This document shows positions 1 through 10,446 of a DNA stretch of 64,000 nucleotides, one piece after another (position 1 is the stretch's first letter; every line of letters begins with the position of its first letter). Below the pieces are notes generated by a model. The model ran no database searches, was not told where the DNA came from, and saw nothing but the letters and a program-made list of their open reading frames with translations. The DNA comes from Gnetum montanum (Eukaryota > Streptophyta > Gnetopsida > Gnetales > Gnetaceae): assembly GCA_015680685.1 (NCBI GenBank), contig MNCI01016599.1:136517-200516 (forward strand), read 5' to 3'. Position numbers and translations under genes: made by a program.

Positions 1-2130
1 AAGTGTTCTTGGTTTAAGGAATGTGTTCAATACCAACATCTATAAACTACATCATGTGTTTTTTTACTAGAACACAGTAAGAATATAAATGTTTTACCTT
101 ACATGCATAGATTTTGGTCACTTGGTTAACCGCTAGTTGCAAATCATCTTTTATCATCAAACATGTATTTTCTAGGTTATGAGCTACCATCATTCCTCTA
201 ATTAATCCCTCGTATTCCACTACATTATTAGTGCATGAAATTTGAAAATGATAAGAAAAAGGTTTGATCTTACCTAAGGCTAGTGTTATCATGGTGGTAG
301 CACTAGCTCCATGAGTAGTTGAAGATTCATCACACTGTATGATGACCTCATATCACTCAAGTACTTTGTTGACAATGTTGACATGCTTGTCTAGGAATTC
401 AGGATTTATGGTTGAATTATCTTTGACTAGGAAATTTTTGAGTTACATGACTATAGTTTGATTTTTTCTTGAGACTTGAAAGATATAATGTACATCAAAC
501 TTAGGTGTTATGGCTTTCTAACTAGCTGTACACCCACTCTCTTAGATGTTTGTCATTATAGCTCTTAGTACATTATCTTTGCATATGACATTGACTTGGC
601 TTCTAAAAGGGTAGTGTCACCATTTCTTTAAAGAGAATACTAGGGCTAGGCAGTGCTCCTTAACCTCATTATATTGGGTATCATAATCAATCAATGGATG
701 GCTCAAGTAGTAGATAGATAGTTCTACTTCATCATCTCATTTATGACAAAGTGAAGAGACTATGGAGGTTTCAAAGATTGCAAGGTAGATGTAAAATGAT
801 TTATTTTTCTAAGGTGGATACATGGTAGGAAATTGGGCCAACTCTTACTTAATGTTGTCAAAGGCTTCTTGGAATTAGTCAATCCACTCATAGTAAACCC
901 CTTTCTTAAGAAAATGTTGCATAAGTTATAGCTTATCTGTGAGCCTCGAGATGGTCCTACAAATAAATTGCAATCTACCTTGTACACCTTGTAGTTCTTT
1001 AAGGTTGTGAAGTAGTGATAGGTTGGTTATGTTCTTAACCTTATCAAGATCGACATGTATATGTACCTTGGATACTATGAAACCAAGCATCTTATCAGTT
1101 TTAATGCCAAAGACACACTTTGTGGGATTAAGTCTCAGCTTGTACTTGAGACATCATTGTAATACTAGGTTTAGATCATGTGCATGGTCATTTGCCATCT
1201 TGGACTTGATAGCTATATCATCAACATAATCATTAAGTAACCCTAACATGTAGTCACTAAAAATGTAGGTTATAACCCATTGATAGGTTGCTCCTACATT
1301 CCTTATACCGAATGGTGTCACGGTATAATAAACGATCCCCCAAGGGGTCATGAAGGTTGTGTATAGTTGATTCTCTAGGTTAATCCTAACTTGGTTATAT
1401 CCCAAGAACCCATTCATGAAGGATAATAAAGCATGATCAGCCATAGTATTGATGAGTTGATTAATACTAGGCAAAGAAAAATAATTTTTAATAGTAGCCT
1501 TGTTGAGGTCATCAAAACCCATATATATGAATACTCCCATTTTTCTTAGGGATTTTCACTATGTCATATGCTCAATTTGCATAATCAATAGCTAGAATGA
1601 AACTTACTTGGTAAAGCTTCATGATTTTATCATAGACTGCCATAACCAAATCTAGTCTAATCTTACATACCTTTTGCTTAACTGGTTTGATACTAGGGTC
1701 AAGTATGATGTTATATTATACTTAATATAAATTGAGTCCAACCATATCTTCATATGACCAAGAAAATACTTTAATGTTATTTTGAAGGGCTTTGGTGATG
1801 TCTTGGGCTATCTACGATTCTAGTAAGGAACTTAGTTTTAGTGTTTTCTCCTCACAATTATGGCTTGTAATAGGAATTTCAACTAGAGGATCCTTAGTTA
1901 TTTCTCCAACCTCTAAATCAAGATATTTGACTATGTACTTAGACCAGTCTAGGAACTTCTCTCTTAAGGCTATATGATCAAATAGGCTTTCAAAAATGAG
2001 ATCTAGGCATTCTAGGTTAATTGATCATTTAAAATCATCATAAGATCCATTCAAGATCAAGGGTAGATTGAATTGTGTCCATGTATCCATGATTTTGTCC
2101 TACATGTCAACAAAAGTACATTAACTAGCA
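1..2130 (-). pseudogene. Tat/Ogre-type Ty3/gypsy pol fragment (RT, RNase H, archaeal-type RNase H), broken
   Basis: This is the polymerase part of an LTR retrotransposon read on the minus strand and running off the left edge, so the integrase would lie outside. About 1154-1540 is open and shows the RT core in order: a DLNKA box, a NGFLGYNQVRI box, a PFGIRNVGATYQ box and an intact YVDD catalytic motif. Reading upstream (1540-2130) gives a SWSYEDM box and KKNGSIHI with stops between. Downstream, about 560-780 reads as a conventional RNase H (YYLSHPLIDYDTQYNEVKEH), and 47-345 reads as a second, archaeal-type RNase H with CDES and NNVVEYEGLI. Two RNase H domains in tandem are a known mark of the Tat lineage. 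Several stops and frameshifts make it non-functional. Gag and protease are not adjacent: LTR A begins 130 bases further right. A possible match is the gag-pro at 24.5-27.9 kb. Confidence 0.85.
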
Positions 2131-2261
2131 TTTGTATTGCATAGTTTTTCAAATAATGTTAAAACAAGGCAAAATATAGCAATAATGAAGCATAATGTAA
2201 CTAAACAAGATTAACATGGAGTGGAATAAAGAAAAATGAAGCTAAGGTAGGGTCATAATTG

Positions 2262-2833
2262 TGACATCCCATCCTTGGATGTCATGGAAAAATTCAAATA
2301 TACAATATATTAGACATTATGCATATGAAGAAAACATACCAAATGCAAAATATAAGTGATATTTAGCATTAGGTATAAAGAAAATAATAGGAAAAATGTA
2401 GAAAAAAAAAGAAAAGAATGCTTTATTGATATGGAAAGGTGTATCTAAAGAGTGCTCTAAGAGAGTCCCTTGGGGTTTTCTTTCTTTAGCATCTATCCCT
2501 TAGAGGCAATCCAACACTACCACCACAGTTAGGCCTATGATCTGGCCAGAAGGGATGGCCAATCCCCTTCCTATCCTGCTTCACATGGCTCCCGTTACTT
2601 GCCTCTCTAGGCTCCACAACTCCATGTTGGCATGACCTCTAACCCTGGGTATAAATGCCTTAGGTCAAACCCCTAAAGGTTACCTCAAGAGACACGTCCA
2701 TTATTACAACATGCCCTTTCGAGTCTTAATCACAACTACCCTTTTGGATCTTGTTAAGATAACAATAACATTTGTTATGAAGAAACACCATCTTCATTAG
2801 ACAACTAAATCATTTGGAAATGGGAATATGATA
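2262..2833 (-). repeat. 3' LTR of element A
   Basis: About 572 bases, readily alignable end to end with 15747-16317 by eye. On the plus strand it opens with a perfect 8-base inverted repeat, TGACATCC at 2262-2269 and GGATGTCA at 2277-2284, separated by 7 bases. The same hairpin sits in the other copy with a different loop. Orientation follows from the polypurine tract on its right side. Confidence 0.85.
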
Positions 2834-2834
2834 A

Positions 2835-2846
2835 TCTACCTCCCAT
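2835..2846 (-). promoter_or_regulatory. Polypurine tract of element A
   Basis: The minus strand reads ATGGGAGGTAGA immediately before the 3' LTR, where plus-strand DNA synthesis is primed in LTR retrotransposons. It is short and slightly impure, but correctly placed. Confidence 0.55.
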
Positions 2847-3289
2847 AGGTTTCGTTCATCCTTGAACGAATCCACGTTCTCTATCTTTTTTTAGTTCCAA
2901 TGCTTTCTTTCATGATCCTGTGCTCCAATAATTTGATTTCTCCTTTGATCTTGAAGTTGTCTCTTGCTTATTTTCCAAATGAGATATATGTGAAAAAGAT
3001 TATATGGAAAATTTAAATATTACTTTCTTGATACTTACTTTATTTTCCAAGATAATGATAAGAATTGAATTACAGATCTACCAACTACCAATCACTAGTT
3101 CTAACCAAGGTCACATAATGTGCAATTCGTATCTAGTTATTGAAGTGAAGGTAGGGCAAATTCTTTATTCCCAACTTGCATTTCCTTAGATAGTTTATTA
3201 ATCTAATTTAAATATAAATTAAATAATGAATAAAATAATAAGATCATCAAATAAAAGTAAGAGTGAGATACTTCTTGATCTTGATCAAC
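2847..3289. other. Non-coding 3' interior of element A
   Basis: AT-rich sequence between the CCR4-like gene relic and the 3' LTR. It probably includes what was the 3' untranslated part of the captured transcript. I see no domain in either strand; the short plus-strand open stretch at 3004-3189 has no recognisable motif. Confidence 0.5.
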
Positions 3290-4440
3290 CTTATGAACTG
3301 ATGGGAGTAAGTGTAATTCTGCCATAAGTGGTATATGATCAGATGGTCTTGTTCATGATGGCAAGGCTTTATCTTGATTCTTCTCAACTTCTTCTTTAGA
3401 AATCAACTCTAGTAACTTGGTAACTTTAAATAATTGAGTATCATACCAGATATAATCCAAAGTCTCAATGAAGAATGTTGTTGACCCATCTTCATTAATC
3501 ATTGCAAAATAATTTGTAAACTATGATTCTTGATGAGTGCTATCTATCAACATAATCTATTCCTAAATTCTAGAATTTGATTCATTTACTGAACATTCAA
3601 AGTAAGCAAAATATGCATTGGTTAATGGAATTGCATGCTAAATTGATGGAAACATCTTCTTAAAGTTAGGTTCATCTTCCAAAGATTCCTTTACAAAACC
3701 ATATTTTAGAAATTGATAAACACTACTTCCAACTTTGGCCTTGAAGTTTCCACAAGGAATAAACGGAACTGGATCAGTACAACTTAGGAATAACTTCTTC
3801 TTCAAACTTTCTTCTATTTTATTAATCAAGTATGCTCCTTGACAAAGTCTAACATCTACACATGTTGGTTTGGCAATTAAATGTGTTAACCACACACACA
3901 CATCTTCTTGATAGATGAACTTTTAGAATCACTACTAGGGCTATGTGATTTTTCCAAAATCTTGAATGTTCTTTCTTTCCCATCTCTTTAAGTTTTCAAA
4001 TTTCAAAAATCATATTTTTTAAACTCCATTTAAATCTTTGTACTAATTCAAACTTGGCTCCTTTATAAAAGAGTGCACAACCATCCATGTTGTAATTCCT
4101 ACAATATGCTAACCTATATGGCTCAAAGAAGAACTTCCATAAGAACCTTTTTGCTTATAAATATCTTTGTATCCCATCTTTCCAAATCTAGTTGAAATTG
4201 ATATAGAAATTCCCATGGTGAGACTTCTTGTAAGCATAAGACATCAACATCCAAATCTTTTAATTCTCCTAAAATACATGGGTATAGATATTTGTGCCAA
4301 TCCAAGGCTCATGATGGACATAGTGAATATTGTTTCTCACTCATTAGAGATCTTGCAAGCACATTGTATGTCATTCCTATTCTTCGATTCTTGTTTAGAT
4401 CATTTCTCTTCATGAGTATCATACTCCTTGTTGAAACAAG
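3290..4440 (-). pseudogene. CCR4-type deadenylase / endonuclease-exonuclease-phosphatase domain, intronless captured copy
   Basis: CCR4-family nucleases shorten mRNA poly(A) tails. On the minus strand, with frameshifts, the domain blocks appear in family order: MTYNVLARSLMSEKQY near 4375, ALDWHKYL and DVDVLCLQEVSPWEF near 4230-4310 (catalytic Glu in LQEV), NMDGCALFYKGAKFELVQRF near 4050-4110, VWLTHLIAKPTC near 3870-3900 (THL), a CGNFKAKVGSSVYQFL block near 3700-3755, TTFFIETLDYIWYD near 3450-3490, and RPSDHIPLMAELHLLP near 3310-3350 (catalytic His in SDH). The family motif GDFN reads GNFK here, losing the metal-binding Asp and Asn. Several stops also disable it. The whole ~380-residue domain fits in 1.15 kb with no intron, whereas plant CCR4 genes are normally split, so this looks like a reverse-transcribed copy. 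It lies in the same orientation as host element A. Confidence 0.8.
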
Positions 4441-4559
4441 ATGTTGTGTCTCCATGTTATTTTTCCCTATGTTTTGATTACAAGATGGATTAATATACCC
4501 TTTTCTTGATGGTTGAAGATTATTTTGTTTCTTAAACTAATTCTCCAACTAATCATTAA

Positions 4560-4760
4560 CTAATACATTGACTAATAATCAACTACATCAACTAAATAAC
4601 TATATTATCTATTTTTATAATTATCTAATTTTAGTAATAGTTAATGACATCATAATTTTAGTAATATGTAACTATATTATCTAATTTTAGTAATATATAA
4701 TTACATTACCTAAGTTTTAGTAATATTTAAGTACATTATTTTTATAACCTTTCTACCTTC
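4560..4760. repeat. Degenerate AT-rich tandem repeat (TAATTTTAGTAATAT)
   Basis: The phrase TAATTTTAGTAATA recurs about every 30-60 bases (near 4628, 4656, 4690 and 4715), each followed by a version of TAACTATATTATC. It looks like a local minisatellite inside element A. Confidence 0.6.
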
Positions 4761-4879
4761 CTTGAGAACACTAACTTCGATAGTGTAACTAATGACATGC
4801 CATAGTGAACTTAAGACTATGTGCAAGGGTTATGCATTAAATCATAAAGCTTAAAATGTTGAATTTATAATATCAGTGA

Positions 4880-5145
4880 ATTATAGGATGCCTGAATGAT
4901 AAATCTAACCCACCATTGAATTTAGAAGGGTGAAAAATATTAGAAATGACTATTCATATGTTGAAAATGAACATTGTATGCTTGAGTTGTGTGAAAATTG
5001 AACTTTTGAGGATCTCAAGGCACTATATAGGGCATTGAGAAAAAACTAATTTTTGCGGTTCCCTAGGATGTATCTAACTACACCATTGAGCTTATAAGGT
5101 TGAACACTATAGGAAATGACTTTTCATTCATAGAAAAAGGCTTTC
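4880..5145. repeat. Two diverged direct copies of a ~90-base segment
   Basis: The segment from TAGGATGCCTGAATGATAAA (near 4886) through AGAAATGACTATTCAT matches TAGGATGTATCTAACTACAC (near 5066) through GGAAATGACTTTTCAT. Shared phrases are ATCTAAC, CACCATTGA and a -GAAATGACT-TTCAT tail. The copies start about 180 bases apart. No coding potential was seen. Confidence 0.5.
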
Positions 5146-5197
5146 AAAATCAAAAGTTACGGCTTCTAGAGTTTAAGACCTTTTGGCATGCAAAACA

Positions 5198-5270
5198 AGG
5201 CTTCCTGAGAAGTCACCCATTCTAGTTCTACTCTAAAAAAAGCATGCTTAATTGTGGAATTTTTATCTCT
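5198..5270 (-). repeat. 5S rDNA-derived fragment containing the internal promoter region
   Basis: The plus strand reads as the reverse complement of plant 5S rRNA from the intermediate element and box C through box A: CTTCCTGAGAAGTCACCCAT, then TCTAGTTCTACTCT, then AGCATGCTTAA. Compare the well-known 5S phrases GGTCACCCATCCTAGTACTA, CTACTCTCGCCC and AAGCACGCTTAA. About 70 bases align with scattered transitions and an A-rich replacement of the CGCCC stretch. 5S-derived pieces occur in plant Cassandra TRIM elements and in 5S-type SINEs. Which of these applies here is unclear, because I see no Cassandra LTR pair. Confidence 0.65.
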
Positions 5271-5479
5271 ATTTCTATTACCACACAAAATTCTAATTTT
5301 GAAAATTACTTTTATAAGTTCCTAATTTAAACTAATATTTTAATGATGAAAATTTGAACCTTCCATTAACTGACGGGAATTTCAAATTTTTTTCATCAAT
5401 TAACTAACAATTAAAAATTTTCCATCATATAATAAAGAATTTACCATTTTGTTGATGCACCATTTCAAGGTCCATATGT

Positions 5480-6080
5480 GATGGTTCTGGAGACAGTGAT
5501 AAGTGACGCAAGAGGTAGTGATGGGCAACGTGGATGGCAATGATAGGTGGCACAGGAGGTAGTGATGGGTGATGCGAATGGCAGTGATGAGTAGAGTGAA
5601 AGGAAATGATCGACAGAGCAAAAGGTGGTGATGGGAGATGTATGCAGAAAATAGCAGGCAAGCGGCAGGCAACAGTGGCAAACATGGTGTTAACAGGCAA
5701 GGTAGTGTGGAGTGACATAGTGCAAGAGGATGTGGTGCAGAATGACACATTACAAGTGGATGTGGCACAACATGTTGCAGTGTGTTATTGGTGCAATGAG
5801 GTAGGAGTGCGCAGTGTGGTAAGGTGGTGTAGGTGTGATAGGGCTGCACACAGGGAGCATCATGGTATGCAGACAATAGCATTTTTAGGCTATGTGGGTA
5901 GCACAACATGGCATGATGAGGGTTTCGGGTGTCCTTTGACCCTACGCAAGGGTCATTCCTCTATGCTGCAGCCAACCATGGCCTTACTATGGCTAGCCAC
6001 AACTACAACTGTGACTACACAACCCTCACAAAGGCCTTCACAAGCACTGCACAGCCTATGCAAATGGTGCTACTACGTAA
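5480..6080. repeat. Degenerate GTGATGGGCAACGTG-like purine-rich array
   Basis: Irregular copies of phrases such as GGTAGTGATGGGCAACGTGG, GGCAGTGATGAGTAGAG and GTGGTGATGGGAGATG occur every 20-40 bases at 5480-5650. They grade into a GTG/GCA-rich stretch to about 6080. Long open frames on both strands here (for example 5400-5909 minus) are low-complexity by-products of this bias and do not look like a protein. Confidence 0.5.
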
Positions 6081-6239
6081 TATAATAAGGTTTTTGGCAA
6101 ACAAAGGCATGGAAATGGGTCATTATCAATGGTGCCTCCAGTACTAGGGGTGCCTATAAAATAATGACACAGAGGCATGTGGGCAATGGTGGAAAAGGTA
6201 TGTAGGCATAATTTTATTTTTTTGTGGTCTTTGGGGCCA

Positions 6240-6430
6240 AGGGCCAACTCTCTATAGCACAACCTTGTTGTAGCCTATTGGTGTCCTAGCCACAACTAGC
6301 TGCAATCTTGGCTGTGGGCCTAGCCATAGTTGGCTACGATTGATCATGGCCAACCAAGGCTAGCTGCAGGCCTAGCTACAATCTGCTAGTGGCTTGGCCA
6401 TGCCCAGCTACAGGCACAATCAATTTTTTT
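6240..6430. repeat. Degenerate GGCCTAGCTAC repeat
   Basis: The phrases GGCCTAGCCATAGTTGGCTA, GGCTAGCTGCAGGCCTAGCT and GGCTTGGCCATGCCCAGCTA recur at roughly 25-35-base spacing. The stretch is G+C-richer than its surroundings and non-coding. Confidence 0.5.
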
Positions 6431-6681
6431 TCTTAATAATTATATTATATATTTTTAAAAAATTCCTTTTATATATTCTTTTGTTTTTGAAAAAAAAAAG
6501 ATATTTAGGACTGTGCAGGGCCTGGGTTTGAACCCATGACCTCCCATTCAAAATTAAAGTTTTTTTTAACTTTTTATTATTATTTTATTCCACCTTGCCT
6601 TGGCGGTTAATGTGGTGGTTTGGCCAATGATAAGGTAAGGGTTTAGTATGGGTATATGGTGAGTCTAGATTCATTTCCAAC
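6431..6681. other. Interior of element A left of nested element B1; no gene seen
   Basis: AT-rich, with a phrase near 6518-6545 containing GGTTTGAACCC that resembles an RNA polymerase III B box. No partner A box or tRNA-like fold was recognised, so it is left as unassigned sequence. Confidence 0.4.
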
Positions 6682-7536
6682 TAATGAGTGGTGAGGTACC
6701 CCTACACTCAACCATACGAATATGAGCATTCATGAACGATCTGGTCAAACTTCATAGATGGACTAGTTGTGGTATCTAGATCATTACACATTGATCATAG
6801 TTCATTGTCTTCCCACCTAGACTAGTATTTACTTGTTCATGTATGGTTTAGTCCAGAGTGAGGTGTACAATATGATCATAAACTAGTGCTACTCCTAGAG
6901 ACAATGGAAAATAATCTTATTTTAACCTAATAAGCGATGAGAAGCAAAATCTAAATTAGCCTTAAGTGCGATGACCATCCGTCCCTTAATCATCCATATG
7001 CATCTTGGACCTCGAGTACTACTTCTGGGATTACCAAGCACATATTACTTGAGTACTCCTAAATACGCTACTGGGTTACCAAGTAGTTACACTTAAATGT
7101 TCATGATTAAGTCATACTCATTCTGCATTTAACAACAGGAATAGTAAATGATGGTAAAGAGAAATTACTAAGAAAATAAGAAATAACAATAACAATTAAA
7201 CAGTTAAAAACTAAGTGAACGCTGCAATGATGGAGTAATCTCAATCTTTATTGCTAATCATGTGCATGTCCAAGTACATCACACATGAATACATGTTTCG
7301 TACAATTACAATCATCACACTACGAGCATGCACTAGGGAAAGAATTGAAAGGAATTTAAAAATGACAAAAAGACTCTATTCTAACACTATCCCCTTCTAC
7401 TATGCACCCAAATGTGTATTTATAGGCTTACATAGGAATCATGATATCTTGTATTTGATATCATTATCCAGGCCACGATATCACGTACCTGATATCGAGG
7501 ATTCAATATTGGGGCTTGGCAAATCATGATTCATTA
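6682..7536 (-). repeat. 3' LTR of element B1
   Basis: It aligns along its length with 14156-15010. It contains the minus-strand TATA box (plus TATTTATA at 7417-7424) and a cluster of GATATC palindromes just upstream of it (7440-7500). Confidence 0.85.
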
Positions 7537-7548
7537 TACCCCCATGAC
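7537..7548 (-). promoter_or_regulatory. Polypurine tract of element B1
   Basis: The minus strand reads CATGGGGGTA directly before the LTR start. The same GGGGGTA precedes the 3' LTR of B2 at 55711-55716, which supports the assignment. Confidence 0.65.
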
Positions 7549-7739
7549 TGAATAATAACTAGTCCTCAACTGAGACAAATTGAGAAAAAGTTTAATTGAT
7601 TACACAGTGGATAGGTATGGGATTATTGTCTAACTAGGGATTACTCATGTCGTAGTGTGGGATTGAACAAAACAAAATTGGAACACAAACACAAAATCAC
7701 AAAAGAAAAAATTCATTGGAAATCATGTGGTTCTTGGTA

Positions 7740-10446
7740 GTGGTGGTTCCTCCATGGGTCTCTTCCCCTTATCTTGTGCTCCAAGTTTTGTAAGTTGATG
7801 TCTCTGAAGAAGTGCTTAGAGATTTTCTTCCTTGGTTTGAGGATCCTGTGTCGTCCATGCTAATGCTCCAATATTTGATGGATTCGGCACCTCCCATGGA
7901 TATAGCAGTTGTAGAAACATCTAGTTGGCCTTGACATACCAAGACACAAATAGCCATAACTTCTCTTCATAGGCTCTAGCTTTGTCCTTGTATTCTTGGT
8001 AATCCATGAACTATCGAGCCAAATCTACCACAACATCCTTTTGTCCTTAGTAGCTAGTCATGACCACCTCTAATTTAGAATTTTCCACTTCTAATTTCTA
8101 CAGTGTCTTCTTGTGCTCAGTAAATTCTATTTAATACTTCATGTAGGTGGTTGTTACCTGCTTTTCTAATTTTATTCTCAGGTTTCCTAGTATCAATATG
8201 GCTAAGTTGGCATACCATAGGTTTTCCAACTCCATGTACTTTATAAGGTCTTGTATCTACAAGTCCCAGCTTTTCAATTCAGCTTGGTGGACGAAGGCAT
8301 AAGTATCCAATATGACCTACCAATCAATGTTTTGGGCATTGAGAGAATTAATGTGGGCTTTGGCCTTATGGATTTCTTTTTCTCACCTATTTGTACATTC
8401 CCACTTGATCTCTAAAGTGCTCTTTGAGCTTCTCATGTTGCTTGGCCTCATTCTGCCACACATGTATTTCAATTACCATCTTTTGACGGATCACGCGTAC
8501 TTCCTCCATTGAGAGGGTTCTATTTTCTCTAGCCAAGTGATTCATATCCTAGTTGACCCTTCCTAACTATTCTTGTAATTGCTAAAAATTCTCTTTAAGA
8601 ACATTATTTTGTTTTTCTATTGTGGTCAACTGGAGATTGTCAGTGGCAAGTTGTTTATTTTTCTTTTGTAAGGCCTTGAGTGCTTTGGCATGTGCATACA
8701 TTTGAGCTTGTGCCTTGGAAGCATTCCAATCATCCTTCTCTTTTTCCTTTGCCACATTTTTAGTCTCTTCTAGCAATTTATTAAGCTACTCTATCCAAAA
8801 GGACTCTAGCTGGTTAACAGGGATGAATATAGATGGATCCTGCTATGCAACTTGCAAGGTGAAAATCTTTTCTTAGAGTCTTTGTAACTGCACCTCTGCA
8901 TACTCGACCTTGATCTCTATCATGACCAACTTTCCTTTTGTGGAGATGAGGTCTAATTGAGTTTTTGTAACATCTTGAGGGATGTCAAACAAGGACGTCC
9001 TCACTTGCCTTATCTATAGCAATCGATCCAAAACATCCTCATGCTCTGTAGGAGTCATCGAAGGATTGGCCAAAGTTTGAGCATCACATGTTCCTATAAA
9101 ATCTACCAGTAGCACAACAGGAACATTGAATGATTCTTTTATGTGGTCTGTAACCACTTCTATGGCTCCTGGTGCATCTTGGTTCTGCATGAACACTATT
9201 GTGGCATCTTCACCAATTTCTAATTGCACTTGAAAAGATGTAGCATTCCCAAAGATCTATTGTAACCACTTTGATTCCCCTCCTCCTGTTTGGATAGATA
9301 CCTTGCCCCATGTATGATCAATTAGGACCATGAGTTGTACAACATCATCGATGACCCTGAAGAGATTGGCCTCATCATGGCTTCCCTAACTAATCATTTC
9401 CACGATGGCCTTGAGATGGCTCATCAATGGTTGATAGTGCTATGGCAGTGGTGGTGGCTGGTCTTGTTGGCCTATAATTTGTGTGCTGGGCCCTGCTTCC
9501 TATTCCTACTTCGACTCCATTGTCTCACCAGCACTTTTCCTTGGGACTAGTGGGTTCAGTAATTTAGTGAATGAAGCATTTTGGGCCTTTCTAGGGACAT
9601 AATTGGTGTACCCCAGAATTCTAGCATGTTGGCACAACTTCTTGATGAGACAATGGAAAGGTAATGCAAACTTCCCCATCTTACATTCTTCAAACCACCT
9701 TAAAATTTCTATAAGATATAGATGGGATAGGTTGGCATTAACCTTACCCATCAAGATGGCACTTCCTCTAGCCACATATGTGAAAATTCAATTCGAACCT
9801 TTTTTGGGGAAGATGTGATTTATGCCAATTTTGAAATAGATTCTCTCTTCAAGTGTCAGCTCTCCATATGCTTTGTCTTCCTTGTTGTACATCCTTTTCA
9901 ACCATATCTTCCATGCACCAGCATCGAAACGAGTGGATGAGTGAGCAACTTTTGGCCCTCCATTTAGAAGACTCAACACCTCTGAAATGGCTTTAGCAGA
10001 GAAATCAACAGAAACACCACCAACATCAATGGTGGTGCCTTCTTCTTTATTGTGCCAAAATTGGTACGTCTCTCCCATGTACCAATCACCACTTTCAAAG
10101 ATAATAGGTCATAGTGGGAACCCTTTAAGTTGGTCCCTAACTGCTTCAATAGCAAACTTAGTGAAAGGTCTAAAGTTGAGTTCCAAAATCACAACTACTA
10201 ATGTGGACCTTTCATGAATTATTTAAACACATTCCGGAGATAACGTGAGTTGTCCTTATTTAGGTGCTTCATCGTCCCCTCCCTTAGCATGTCCTAATTG
10301 CATAGTAATAGGAGCTTCCTGATGGATGTTGAATGATTATGCTTCCTTTTCTATATGTTCCTCAAGAGATGCCTATCCTCTGCCTCTCCTTGGCTATTTG
10401 GATGCACCCTGAGAGGGTCCTCCTTGTTGTCCTCTTTTAGGGGCCA
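7740..10446 (-). pseudogene. Second ORF of B1: 'putative plant transposon protein' domain plus coiled-coil tail, broken
   Basis: Reading leftward, the protein starts at 10446 with MAPKRGQQGGPSQGAS, a basic Gly/Arg-rich N-terminus broken by a stop. About 10200-9506 reads, with one frame change and a few stops, through RPFTKFAIEAVRDQLKG, DWYMGETYQFW, GVSVDFSAKAISEVLSL, RFDAGAWKIWL, LTLEERIYFKIGINHIFPK, ILMGKVNANLSHLYLIEIL and ALPFHCLIKKLCQHARI. That order matches a domain common in uncharacterised plant retrotransposon ORFs (annotated in Pfam as a putative plant transposon protein domain). Its function is unknown. The part at 8582-8776 is Lys/Gln/Ala-rich with heptad spacing (coiled-coil-like), and 9014-9229 is an open acidic stretch. 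It lies downstream of gag in the same orientation, in the place where pol would be. Confidence 0.6.

Noticed and set aside
5400-5909. 169-codon minus-strand open frame and overlapping plus-strand frames
   Set aside because: Product of a degenerate GTGATGG repeat; the translation is His/Ser/Leu/Pro low-complexity and the other strand is open too.
6515-6550. GGTTTGAACCC phrase resembling a Pol III B box
   Set aside because: No A box at the right distance, no cloverleaf, no tail or target duplication; not enough for a SINE or tRNA call.
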